From: Posidonia oceanica
Lineage: Eukaryota; Streptophyta; Magnoliopsida; Alismatales; Posidoniaceae
Length of the DNA: 64,000 nucleotides
Direction: 5' to 3'
Assembly (NCBI GenBank): GCA_037176725.1
Contig: JAZBRS010000020.1
Span: 97,048,501-97,112,500 of the forward strand
Positions 33,518 to 44,639 of the stretch are shown here, piece by piece. Each line of letters begins with the position of its first letter. Position 1 is the first letter of the stretch. Under the pieces are notes generated by a model. That model searched no databases. It saw nothing but the letters and a program-made list of their open reading frames with translations, and had not been told where the DNA came from. The translations under genes were made by a program, and so were the position numbers.

Positions 33518-35830
33518 CACTACAAGAAAATTGAACTTTAGCCACGGCCAAAATCTATAGCTAATATTAAAAAAGTCGTGGCTAATTAAATTTAGCCACA
33601 GCTTTTAACCGTGGCAGAACCTGTGGTTAAAAGTCTCGTCTCTAAATTTTAACCACTCCTCTAACTGACCGTGGTTAATTTAGCCACAGTCTAATTCTAT
33701 GGCTAATCCGTGACTACGAAGGTGCTCTTGTCGCATCAAGATCCGTGGCCAGGTCGTGGCTAATTTAGCCATGGTATTTCCCATGGCCAAGGCCGTGGCT
33801 AATTTAGCCACGGAATTTTCCGTTGCTAAGGCCGTGACTAATGTTTTAATATAATTTCAGCATATATTATAATTTATTTTTTCTTTTTCACCTGTATTAT
33901 AATATATAAAACAAACTAAATTGTTTTCAAAATAAAGATTATATACTAATTTAACAACAAACTTCAAATTCAGCAAAAGTAAAATATATTAATTCCATAA
34001 TGTACATTATGTTCTCATGTTAAGGTATCAGTTACGTGACTATTTTCAAAAGAAAATATAACAAAAACTTAACACTTGAATAAAACATCTAGATTGAATG
34101 AAACATTTAGATCAAACATCATCATCTGCATCGCTTGTAGAATTTGACTCGACATCATAATTATCATTAGCAATAATGCTTGTAGAATCCTACAAAAAAT
34201 AATACAAATCATAGAACAAACTCAGCAATATTACATGAACTATATAAAAAAAGAAAGAAAGATATATAGTAAAATAAGAACTAATCATCGTAAGGAACCT
34301 TTAATTGAAATATCGTACAAGACTATAACCATCATATTAAATAATGCGTAGAAAAGAAAATATTTAAAAAGATCACAACCAAATTTCATCAGTCAGCATA
34401 CTAGTAGAGTACTTTCATAACTATTTAAGCCTTATAAATGATACTTTCTGTATTATCTTATTTACATTCTTATTTGTATCTTCTTTGTTCTTGGATTCAG
34501 ATTTTTAGAGTCTTATCTTCTTTGTCTTATTCCCTTTGTATCTCTTATTTTGTTGTAATTTTCAACCAAGTATTAGTCAAGGTAAAGCATGCATCAACAG
34601 AACAAAGTAGAGTATAAAATGAAAAATCAAAGTAACTAGATATACTTACAATATTTGATGTTCAAGGTGGAGACTTTCAACCCATAGATAAAGCATAATC
34701 CTCAAAACAGTCCTTGAGAACATCAACCATTGCTTCTAGACGATCTGTACTTTTTAAGGCCTTCAAATTGATGAAAACAATCATCCACTACCAGACTACC
34801 TAGTAAGGAAATGTTTCCTATACCAGTGCTTTCTCAGGAAAGAAAAAAGAACATGAGGCACCCATCATCACCTTGAAGACTGTTCTGAAGTAGCATTGGC
34901 ATCTGCCTGGCTAGAAGTACCGCTAGGCCTTCCATTTTTAGGTGGAGGTGCACTTCCCCATTTCCCATTTGATTCTTGCGGTTCAAGAACATGGACTCTG
35001 CCATCAGCAAGGATACCAATACTTCCATTAGCAAAACTAGTATATATCATTTGGCTATCACATGAATATGCTGCATGTGTAATTACAATGTTTGATTCTC
35101 GAGGTGCCACTGTCATAAGTTCAGATGGCAATAGTTAGTTATAAACCACATCAAACACAATATCATTGGATACTTAAAGGAAATGACGATCCCAAGGAAC
35201 CTTGAAGACTACAAAAGAATGTAGATATGATGCTAGATATGATATCAAACAGAGCATCAAGCTTATGTTCCAAAAAACAACTAGCTACAAATAGGGAAAT
35301 ATCATAAGCTGTGATTGACAATATCATGTGTAGTATAAGCTTCTTTTCTTTTTATGTATTTATTGTACATTATCTTTGTTAAATCAAATGCTTATCAGCA
35401 ACGTACTATGGACCATACTGGGAAATATTGAGGAAAAACTTATGGACATGCATCAGTTATTGCTCTTTCTTCCTTAGGGTGAAGTATGTTCTCACCGAAA
35501 GTAGAACTAGATCCATCTTCGAGCATGCTCTCAGTCATGGAATGAGAAAGCTTCAAATGATAGACTAGCTTTGACTGAAGCAATTGCATACACCTAGGTA
35601 TTGGACTGAGTGTTGCAAAAGTCTATTAGGAGATCCAACAAGAGTATCAAAATATGGTATTTTTGCTATTAATTTATTCATCTGCAGCAGCTTTACTGCC
35701 TTTATTCAAAGAAAGCTTACTAGGACTTGTGGCATCTCTCTTTTCAGACATCAAACACCCATTTCTAGCATATATCCTATGGCATTACGCATCCATAAGC
35801 ATGACATGGCATTATTTACATTAAGCATAC
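33518..35830 (+). mobile_element. CACTA (En/Spm-type) transposon, 5' end, with captured gene fragment
   Basis: Begins CACTACAAGAAAATTG, the CACTA terminal inverted repeat. The next 320 bp carry repeated subterminal motifs GTGGCTAATTTAGCCACG and variants (33577, 33671, 33755, 33793), in both orientations, as in transposase-binding regions of this superfamily. No transposase is recognised. A TOPLESS-type fragment lies inside. The other terminus was not found; a retrotransposon begins near 35830 and may have replaced it. Confidence 0.75.
34860..35138 (-). pseudogene. Captured TOPLESS-related corepressor fragment, C-terminal end
   Basis: The minus strand encodes ITHAAYSCDSQMIYTSFANG, a WD40 blade of TOPLESS/TPR proteins, followed directly by ADGRVHVLEPQESNGKWGSA and a serine/threonine-rich tail ending in a stop (34876). 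In full proteins these two segments are separated by further WD40 sequence, so part is missing. TOPLESS proteins are transcriptional corepressors. This piece lacks the N-terminal LisH/CTLH and EAR-binding region and lies within a CACTA element. Confidence 0.75.
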
Positions 35831-36243
35831 ATTAAGCAGCGTTATCGCCTACATTGGCCATATGCGAGCGAGTTAAGCCTAGAAAGACCGCTTCGCAGGC
35901 GCATAGGGGTGCCTAACACCTTCTCCATGCGTAACAAGAGTCCTTATCCTTTCTCTGGCCCGCAATGACCATTTTGCCCTTATCCATAGGCACGAGTCAC
36001 ACATTGCACGCATTTGCATGTTTTTCATGCTTTCTTCGGTTTCCTCGTCTTCCGATTTAATAGACTAGGTGGCGACTCCGTTTTTGTCTTATCTATTATT
36101 TTTCTTCGCCGTTTCCTGGTGTTTTCGAGTCAAGTGTCCTCCCTCGGATTGCACTGATACCGTGGTCGATCACTCTAGGGCCCTCGCCGATCCGAAAGCC
36201 TGCGCGATCACAGCTGCCTTTGGTATCGTACTCTCATCTCTCT

Positions 36244-36487
36244 CTCCGGGCTAGCAGTCCTAACTGTCCGGATGACATCCGTCAAAGTGTCTGGAGTCGC
36301 GGGCAGCAAGCACGATAGTCTTGTCTGGAGTTCTCCTCCAGACTGGCAGCCCTAACTGCCCGGATGACATCTATTAAAGTGTTTGGCGTCACGGGCGGCA
36401 AGTACGATAGTCTTGTCTGGAGTTCTCCTCCGGGCTAGCAGCCCTAACTGCTCAGGCAGCAATCACGTTAGTCTTGTCTGGTGCCTC
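36244..36487 (+). repeat. 91-93-bp tandem repeat in the LTR element leader
   Basis: Two full units and one partial unit with GCAGNCCTAACTG, CGGATGACATC and GATAGTCTTGTCTGGAGTTC, starting at about 36244, 36335 and 36427. Confidence 0.75.
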
Positions 36488-37108
36488 CTTTTCGTGCAAG
36501 TTTGGATTAGCTGCCAACTTGCCGCATTACACTGCATTGCATCATCACTAGTATTTCATAACATCACCCTGCATCGCATCCCATGACATTGCATCTCATA
36601 GCATCACATCAGCATCGCATGCTAGGTAGTTACATTAGCATCACACATTCTGCGTGTGTCCCCGGCAGAGCCAGCATCGTATACATAGCACCCGCACCGC
36701 CATCGCTTAGAGCAAAGCTCAGCGAATGGCAACACCGTCACTAGAGCCGGGCGGCTCGGTGACCCGCATCTTCGTCGCTCAGAGTTGGGCGGCTTAGTGA
36801 CCCTCAACACTGCATCACTTGCACAGACATCGCACTCGCATTAGCACCGCGCAGACTCGCGAACACCCCCCAGTGGAGTTCGGCGCACATGAGCACTAGC
36901 ATATCACCATTGCATCAGCATTAGCATCGCATTCTAGCGTCAGCATCTCAATTTGCATTGTGGCAGCAAGTCATGACTTTCGGTACATTTGTCGAATAAG
37001 CGACTCACGCCAACAGCAACATCGGCCTCCCACAGGCATCAGGTGGGGTGTCTTGTCAACCTTGAGCCACGGTCTCGCTGTGCATGACCTCGCTCAGGGA
37101 GGGGCATC

Positions 37109-39260
37109 TGTAGATACCCCATTTTGACGCCCAGTCGACAGGATTTCTTCGGAGAAGTGTGCTCGGATCATGGTGTGGTGAACCCCACCTTTTTTCACCA
37201 ACCTTGACCCAAAACCTCCAAGACCTACCCAAAACCCTTACACCACTAGCCTTCATAGCACAAAGCCCATTGGTGGCCCAAACTCCAAGGAAATGGGCCC
37301 AGAATCCACTACAACAGGCTCTGTATACTCGGATCGCGTTTTCCATGCACAGGTATGTCTCGCGTATTCCATACGCGGTTCCCTTGTGTCAGTAGCACTC
37401 GCCGATCGACTGAACTGGCCCTTGCCACTGACGACGGCCAACGCTCGTGTGGATTTTGACCCATGACCTGGAGCTCCGGACCATCGTACCCCCATCCAAA
37501 GCAAAAAACCCTACCCTACACTCTCCCATTTGAATCCACCAGCGTTGACTTAGCCCGCGCGTGGACTAACACCCCACGACCTCTTGACAGTTCGGCCTCG
37601 CTTTCAGTGCTCCGCACGGCCTGTCTTTGCCCATGCCCTGCCACTCCTCTGTGCACACACCACCTCCAGCCTCGTGAGCCCCTTTGTGCAGGCCTTGCCA
37701 AGGCAAAAAGGAGGAGGAGGAGCCATTTTTCCAAGGGGGAGAACCAACCCAAGACAGCGATTCACCACCGCTCTTGGCCCTTTTTTTCTCCACTCTCGAG
37801 CAACCGGGGCCCCCAGACACCTTGGCCGACCCTCGCTTGTGCATCCCAGAATCTGGCAAACTAGCATAGTCAGCAACCCCCCCTCTCGTCGGCCAATTCA
37901 CCCTTCTCCGGCGGGGAAGAACCCAACACTGCAAACCACCATCGGCCAACCCAAACCGGCACACCTCCGAGCATCACCGCCTTCGGACGTCTCCCGCACG
38001 ACCCCCGAACATCCATAGATGCAACCCGAGCCAGCCGTGCCTCCACCGTCGCGTCCAGCATCGCTGTCGACGGGAGCAATGCTAGTCGCAAGCATCCAGC
38101 ATCGACAGCCACTTCCATGCGTCGACATAGGCAGGTAACTCCTCCCCGAGCCTCGTAGTTGCCTCCTCGTGCTTTATCACCACTTAGTTCCGCGAACCAT
38201 CACTGGTTTCGCCGAGTTTTCCTTCGCCAAATTCTGTTTTTCTCCTGTAGTGGCTTCGCCGGTCGGGGAAACACCACCACCATTGCATCATGTTCCCCTC
38301 TCCTTCCTCGACCTTCCTTAGCCTTCTCAGAATGCTATAGCAGCGTCCCGTGGCCTGTCGACTCTCCTCAGGGCCGGTGGATGCCTGTATCACTGGCGAA
38401 GAGAGGTGGAGGTGGAGGAAGAGATCCAAGTTTCATTTTCATGTTTTAATCGCATGGTTTTGTTCCCTGATATGCATTCTCGCTTTCCAGATGATTATTC
38501 ACATGTTTGCATCTCATCTTCATAGCATAATCGAGCGATGAAGTTTGCTGGTCTAGTAGCCAAATCTGTAGCGCGGAATGGTCTCGCGTGTTACCTGCGT
38601 GGATTTGGCAGAGCCGGACTAGTTCAGAATGGAGCATCCCCTGCACGTTTAAACATTGTTTTCCGCATCTGATTGTTTTCCCTGCATGCCCTTACATCCT
38701 TGCATGATTCCCGATCGTTGCCTGCCAGTTTTACTCCCTTGCATCATCGGATCTGAGCGATGAAAGTTCACTACTAGGGAGCAGTCTGGTGCGCATGCTG
38801 CATGCACGTATTGGCTGCGCGTTTTTGGCAGAATTCAGACAGTGAACAGAGCTTCCGTTAGTCGCTTTGTTTAACGTCTATTTAGCTTGTTTGGCTCGGT
38901 TTTTGTTTCTCCGATTCATTTAGCATTGCATCATGGCATTAACCACCCCTTTTAGCATGATTTACTAAGCATGGCACGGTTTATAAGAGCATTCATATAG
39001 GCATAGCATTGCTGCCTACGGGCGAACATTAATTGGCATTAAATTGCCGACATTCCACATATGCGAGTGAAAAGCCAAGAAAGACCGATTTCCAAGGGCA
39101 TGGGGGTGTCTAACACCTTTTCCATGTGTAACAGGAATCCTTACCATTTCTCTGGTCCGCAATGATCATTTTGTCCTTATCTTTGGCATGAGTCACGCAT
39201 TGCACGCATTTGCATGTTCTCCATGTTTTTCCTCGGTTTTCCTCGTCTTCCTTTACTTTA
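37109..39260 (+). repeat. LTR of the Tat-type element
   Basis: Starts TGTAGATACCCCATTTTGACG directly after the polypurine tract. GC-rich in 37400-38400, where many overlapping open frames on both strands are not supported as genes. Degenerate GCATTGCATCA motifs occur near 38880-39010. The end is blurred because LTR and leader sequence run together. Confidence 0.65.
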
Positions 39261-41190
39261 TCTTTGCTTTTTTCAGCGTTTTTCCGATATTTTCAAGTCG
39301 AGCATCCGTTTTCGAATTCATCTGCTGATCATCTGACCCTCAACCGACGTGCCGGTCGCACCGGCACCCATTGGGGATGGTCACAAGGACACTTGCAAAC
39401 AACAATTTGTATGACCGAATACCACAAAATATTAGTAACCTAGCTGCCATCCAGACAATTACCACACAGGATACACTATACTACATAGGCATCTATATTT
39501 TTTACAATATAGTTGGGAGTAAACTAGATAAATATAAGGCGAGGATTTCAATGTTCATGAAAGGAGAATACACTATACTACATGGGCATCTATATTTTTT
39601 ACGATATAGTTGGGAGTAAACAAGATAAATCTAAGGAGAGGATTTCAATATTCATGAAGGAGAAATGTTGACATATGATGTAATACCTGAAACAATCACG
39701 AGCATAGACCTCTCGGGAAACATGCTATTTGGAGAGATTCCCAAGGAATTCGGAAACCTTTTTGGATTGATGAATTTGAACTTATATGGGAACAATCTGA
39801 CAGGTAGAATCCCAGAAACCATTAGGATTTGTCAAGGAATAGTCTCTCCGGTGAAATCTCTCGAGGCTTGTCAGTCAACTTAACATCTTTAGGTCATCTA
39901 AACCTGTCATTTAACAACTTCTCAGGGAGAATTCTAATAGAAAACCAATTTTTGACGTTTACCATAGATGTAACAATATTCATAGGCAATCCTTATTTAT
40001 GTGGGTGTCCTTTATGCAGCTGTGAAATCGAACGAGCTCCAACAACTACGAAGAATCTTACGGGGGACATCGAAGGTGAGCATGAGATGTTATGGTTTTA
40101 TCTTGGCATGATACTAGGCTTCGTTATTGGTTTCTGGGCATTTTAACTCACCTTGTTATGGAAGAAATCATGGAGGCAGCTTTAATTCCAGTATGTAGGA
40201 AAAATGACTGACAAGCTATACATTTGACACTCGATGATTTGATGAGATTGATGTTCAAGTAAAACTAAAGATGGAGGTCTTGCACAATCTCATAGTGCAT
40301 TATAGAGTCAGTGCCATAAAGTCTAATTTTGTTTCAGTATTACAAGATAAAAATACTTCGCACATGAGCCTTAAAGCTTTTGTATGTTTTGTTTTGAAGG
40401 ACTTCGGCTTATCTCTTAATAAAGCTCTTTTTATATAGTAATGAAAGATACTAAATATATGTCTGTAAGCATGTTTCATGCATGTATGATCAAGTAGGCT
40501 CAAAACTTGTGTTATGTTTTGTACTTCAGCTTATCTCATTATAATCATTTTATATCAACGATGAAGGATCCAAAAAACCTTTGTCTATCTCTTTATTATA
40601 TTTTTAAAATCAAGACGTAAAACTAAGTTGGACTACTCGAAGATCTGCTCAAAACCAACACACGAAACTTAAACGAATACCAACTTTCATCTAACCAATT
40701 TCGTGGCTCGAACCTTTTTACAGAAAGATTGGAATACACATTCTTGATGGTGATTGACAAAATCCAAGCAAACGAAACTTTTTATCACATTGATGATAAT
40801 AATCAAATGATTGTGATGTCTTGTATCCTCTGTTTCTATGCCTTACACAGGAACACATTCTCATGTCCTATGCTTTTGCACTTGGAGGTTTGAAGTTTGT
40901 AATGGTGTGCATCAATCCTCATATTGCACATGCCATCAATGTTGTATGCAAGTATATGAGCCAATTTGGGTAAAGAACACTGACAGACAGTGTAGTGCAT
41001 ATATTGATATATGAGAGCAACAGTTGATGCTACTCTCATCTATTGAAGTTATACAAATTGCTTGGCTGTAGGTCATTTAGATTCAGATTATGTTACATGT
41101 TTAGATGGATGGAGATTAATGGTTAATTATATTTTCGTATGAGGTAGTTTAGTTGTTAGTTGGAAAACTACTCTACAACCATCAACTACT

Positions 41191-42299
41191 GTGTTTATCA
41201 ACTGTAGTGTTGCTTGCCAACTCCTCTAGCAACCTTCTTCACCACAGCGTCGCTTGCCAACTTCTTTGCCAGAGGCTGTTCTGGTTCAAAGGAACTGTAA
41301 TGAGGAGTAAGGAGATGTAGGGACGACTGGGAAAAAGTGGTGACACCGGGACGATGATGAGAGAGGAAAGGCTAGTGTGGACGGTTGAGGAAAGCTATGG
41401 TCTTTTATTGTGTATTATTGAAGGTGTTTAAAAGAGATGTTAGTTACCATAACCACTATCTAAATCAATGGGATTTGGTGGTCAAAATTTTCCCTTTTAT
41501 AACAACATTAGCAAATTTCATGTGGGCCTTAATGATTTTAATCAGTATTAGATGGACGATTAGGATCAAGGACCTCACATTTCTTAAGTAAGGATGGGAC
41601 TTACTAGATACTAACTCTATATAAATATTCATATTTACTTATATAAATATTATTTATTTCACTTACATTCACTTCTATAAATATTTGATGTTAGGAAATG
41701 TTTGTATACGATTTAGTTAGTTTTTTCATATATAGGGAAAATTTTAAAATATATGAAAATCTTATTGATGGTTTAATCAATTATTTAATGTATATATCCA
41801 TATTTATTTACGACATTATCCATATATGTTCCTTTTTTGTGTATTACATGTTCATTTTTTGAAGATATGGATGTGTAATTTTCCTATTTGTATGATATCT
41901 ATATCCATATACATTTTTGTTTCACATTTCTAAAAGAATACAGATACGGTAACACTAATATAAATATCTTGATTGCATTGTGATTAATGTACAAAAAAAT
42001 TTAATTCGATGGAAGCATTAATTGCGTGTGAAGATGGAGAACAAACAAAACCTCCAATTACAATGTAACTTGAACGAAGCTGTGTGGTCGTCTTGTGAGG
42101 AGTTTTTGCCACTTGATTTTTATTTTTCTCGAAGTGATTGGCGGGATTTTTTATAGCAGAAATTGATCGGTGGATATGGTCAGGACATCACCAATACAGA
42201 TCTCTCCACTATGAATCAGTCCCAAAACGCATGCAATTGTTAATTGCACAGAAATGGAAGTAACAATAATGGAAATCAGATCGTTTTGACACATTTAAG
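41191..42299. other. Intergenic stretch with a Mutator-like end
   Basis: No gene. At 41560-41612 the sequence AAGGACCTCAC...AAGTAAGGATGGGAC matches the right terminus of the TIR element ending at 61936, so one end of that family lies here. The remainder is AT-rich. Confidence 0.4.
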
Positions 42300-43672
42300 C
42301 TATATTTAGTTGTTGTAATCAAGGAATGTAATATAATCTCATGACATTATATTACATTACACTATTGATCACGACATTTGGTTCATCAAATTATGTATCA
42401 TTATCATAATGAGATTATTTCCATAATCCAATTACTTAATTTGAGTGTAATCTAATTACACCAAAAATGATAGTAATCCAATTATGAAGTTCTTCATAAT
42501 TGTTGAAACCAACAACCTCAACGCACACCGACGTTGCCAACACCAAAATCATTCCGATGATCGCTAGAGTTGATCCAAAAGCCATCATCGTCACATAGAC
42601 AACCATCGAGACAAGTCCGATCACTGTTAAAATCACTTTGATGTTTGCCGAAGCAACTCCGATCACTACCAGAATCACTCCGACTACTACCAAAATCACT
42701 CCAACTCTGATGATCACCAGAGTGATTCTGATAGTTGTCGGTATTAGGGATGCACACGGTTCGGTTAGAACCGGTTAACCGAACCGAACCATTTTTTATG
42801 GTTCGGTTTAAATTTGTTGAATGGTTCGATTCGATTCTCAAATTTTGGAACCGTTCTTAGTGGTTCGGTTCTTGGTTCTGGGTATGGTTAACCAAATCGA
42901 ATCGAGAACCGATCCATATATTAATATATTATACATATTTTACATCTCCACCCTTCATTTACCATTGGATTAAATGGATTTAAATATCTACCATTCATTT
43001 TTATTCAAAGTAATATAAAAACTTTTTACATTTCAATCCTCAAGAAATAATTTATGCATTTTTTTTCTATAGGCCAACAAAATATATTGTATAAGTAATG
43101 TAGAAGTTATAATACTGTTGAATTATGTTTTGATAGATATTTAGATTAAAAATCGAGAATCGAACTGAACCGACCGACTTTTGGACGATTCGGTTCAATT
43201 CGGTTCTAAGTATATATATGTTTCGGTTCGGTTCCAATATAATGAAAACCGATAGATACAGTTCGGTTCATGGTTCTTGTCAGAACCGAACCGAACCATG
43301 TGCACCCTTAGTCGGTATCATGTCATTCATCGCTAGAATCACTCCAATGATCACTGGAGTAACTCTATCACTACTAAAGTGACTCCAACGACCTCTAGAA
43401 TTACTCTAGCAATCATCGAAGTGTCGATGACCATCAAAGCAACTTCAATCACCACTAGAATCACTCTGGTGAGGTCCACAGTTGTTTCTACCATGGTCGA
43501 AATAATTGTGACAATCACCATAATCAATTTACAATATTTAATCAATTAGAAATTTTAATCATCCAAATATTGTAATAGATTTTCATGTAATCTATTAACA
43601 ATGTAATTTAATTCTATGTAATCAAATTCAATTTGATTACATTATATTACAATTGTGCCAACCAAACATAAC
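42300..43672. mobile_element. MITE-like element A with ATC/GAT-rich interior, containing a hAT MITE
   Basis: Ends rich in GTAATCcaatTACA motifs and TTTGGTTCATCAAATTA/CCAACCAAACATAA are arranged as inverted termini. The interior (42517-42736 and 43319-43500) is a degenerate minisatellite of ATCACTACCAGAATCACTCCG type. Element B (43690-44400) has the same construction. The hydrophobic open frame on the minus strand is a by-product of the repeats. Confidence 0.55.
42745..43310. mobile_element. hAT MITE, 566 bp, with perfect 8-bp TSD
   Basis: Flanked by GTCGGTAT at 42737-42744 and 43311-43318. Termini are TAGGGATGCACACGGTTCGG and, on the other strand, TAAGGGTGCACATGGTTCGG. The interior is full of GGTTCGGTT/AACCGAACC repeats. 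The 8-bp duplication and terminal sequence identify the hAT superfamily. No transposase. Confidence 0.93.
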
Positions 43673-43689
43673 TTGAGGTCATATTTAAT

Positions 43690-44400
43690 TAAATGTAATA
43701 AAGGGATGTAATGTAATCCAATTACATTCCATTTTTTTATTATAATGTTTGGTTCATCAAATTACATCTCATCGTAATCCAATTATCTCATTTGAGTGTA
43801 ATTCAATCACATCAAAATTGATGATAATCTAATTACAAAGTTTTTCATAATTGTCAAAACCAAAGTTGACATACACCAAAGTCACTATCATCAGCGCAAT
43901 CGTTCTAATGATCACTGGAATTAGTTTGATCACCATCACAATCACAAAAGCATCTCCGACTATGATTGGTATCACACTAACAATCGCTGAAACAACACCG
44001 ATCACCTCCATAATTACTTCGACAATCATTAAAGTAAATCCGAACACCGCCAACATTACTCCATTAGTGGTTCGAGTAACTCCAACCATTGCCAATGTTA
44101 CTCTAGTGCTCAAAGTCACTCATTCCTGCGATCATTAAAATCACTTCGACGATCATCGACGTTACTCCAATGATGGCAAACCATTGCCCAAGTTACGTAG
44201 ATCGTCCTTGGAATCATTTCGATGATTTTCTAAGTTATTCAAATCATGGTTGGAATAATTTTGATGATTATCAAAGGCGATTTTAAGATAATTAACCAAT
44301 TACAAATTTTAATTACCCAAACATTGTACTTGTTTCTCATGTAATCTCTTTACAATATAATTTAATTCCATGTAATCAAATTCTCAACCAAACATGCCCT
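43690..44400. mobile_element. MITE-like element B, relative of A
   Basis: Left end GGGATGTAATGTAATCC and TTTGGTTCATCAAATTACA; right end CATGTAATCAAATTCTCAACC and CCAAACATGCCCTTA. The interior is the same ATCAC(C/T)-type minisatellite as element A. The two lie almost end to end. Confidence 0.55.
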
Positions 44401-44639
44401 TAGTCTAGAGGATCCAGATAAAATCACTAGCTATTTCAACAAAATGGTAGAAAAAAAGTACATGACGCTTCCTTTCAGCCACAATTGATGTTAAATCTGT
44501 TCTTTAACATGGTTAACACAAAATCTTCGTGATAATCATATTAGAAGAAAATTATGCTGTAGATTTCAAGAATAAAGGTACCCTCTCATCACAAAGTGGA
44601 ATTGATGATGTATCACCTGCTGGTACGAAGAATCTAAAC

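Larger units (their letters stand above)
35830..39387 (+). mobile_element. Rearranged Tat-type LTR retrotransposon remnant
   Basis: Order on the plus strand: truncated LTR end (about 35830-36065), primer-binding-like TGGCGACTCCG (36070-36080), about 1 kb of non-coding interior, a polypurine tract (37094-37108, AGGGAGGGGCATC), an LTR starting TGTAGATACCCC at 37109, then to 39387 a second copy of the LTR end plus leader. The end segments at 35850-36130 and 39010-39300 align (for example GCACGCATTTGCATGTT), and the alignment continues past the LTR end into the leader. The right LTR is thus followed by a second leader, as after unequal recombination. No gag or pol coding is left. Confidence 0.7.
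32590..40146 (+). pseudogene. LRR receptor-like protein pseudogene, right arm
   Basis: Plus-strand counterpart of the left pseudogene. Pieces are 32760-32910 (YINIAKNHEMSEKL, LRTLLFDN), 33129-33430 (repeats with SLSRNNLSGNIPSSLCAYQL), then after 5.9 kb of inserted DNA 39388-40146 (IPKEFGNLFGLMNLNLYGNN, FNNFSGRI, NPYLCGCPLC, and a closing transmembrane segment LWFYLGMILGFVIGFWAF before a TAA). The C-terminal juxtamembrane acidic stretch and membrane segment are better preserved here than on the left. An internal duplication near 39480-39640 and frame changes break it. It stands head-to-head with the left copy, with the peroxidase gene between them. Confidence 0.85.
31395..41190 (-). repeat. 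Right arm of the inverted duplication
   Basis: Reverse-complement partner of 16594-23705. Blocks present are 31395-31451, 32277-33485 and 39388-41190. Between 33486 and 39387 the sequence equivalent to left-arm 18270-19735 is missing and is occupied by a CACTA element and a Tat-type LTR element. Confidence 0.85.

Noticed and set aside
38230..38250. CTCCTGTAGTGG as possible second end of the CACTA element
   Set aside because: Resembles the reverse complement of CACTACAGGAG, but the match is short, it lies inside an LTR, and the flanking three bases do not match those at the other end.
37159..38541. Cluster of overlapping open frames on both strands
   Set aside because: They lie inside a GC-rich LTR and none shows a domain.
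42436..42841. Hydrophobic minus-strand open frames (valine/isoleucine-rich) resembling a membrane protein
   Set aside because: They are translations of the ATCACT/GATCAC minisatellite inside a MITE-like element; another frame of the same repeats is also open.
43829..44138. Open frames on both strands of about 95 codons
   Set aside because: Same minisatellite by-product in the second MITE-like element.
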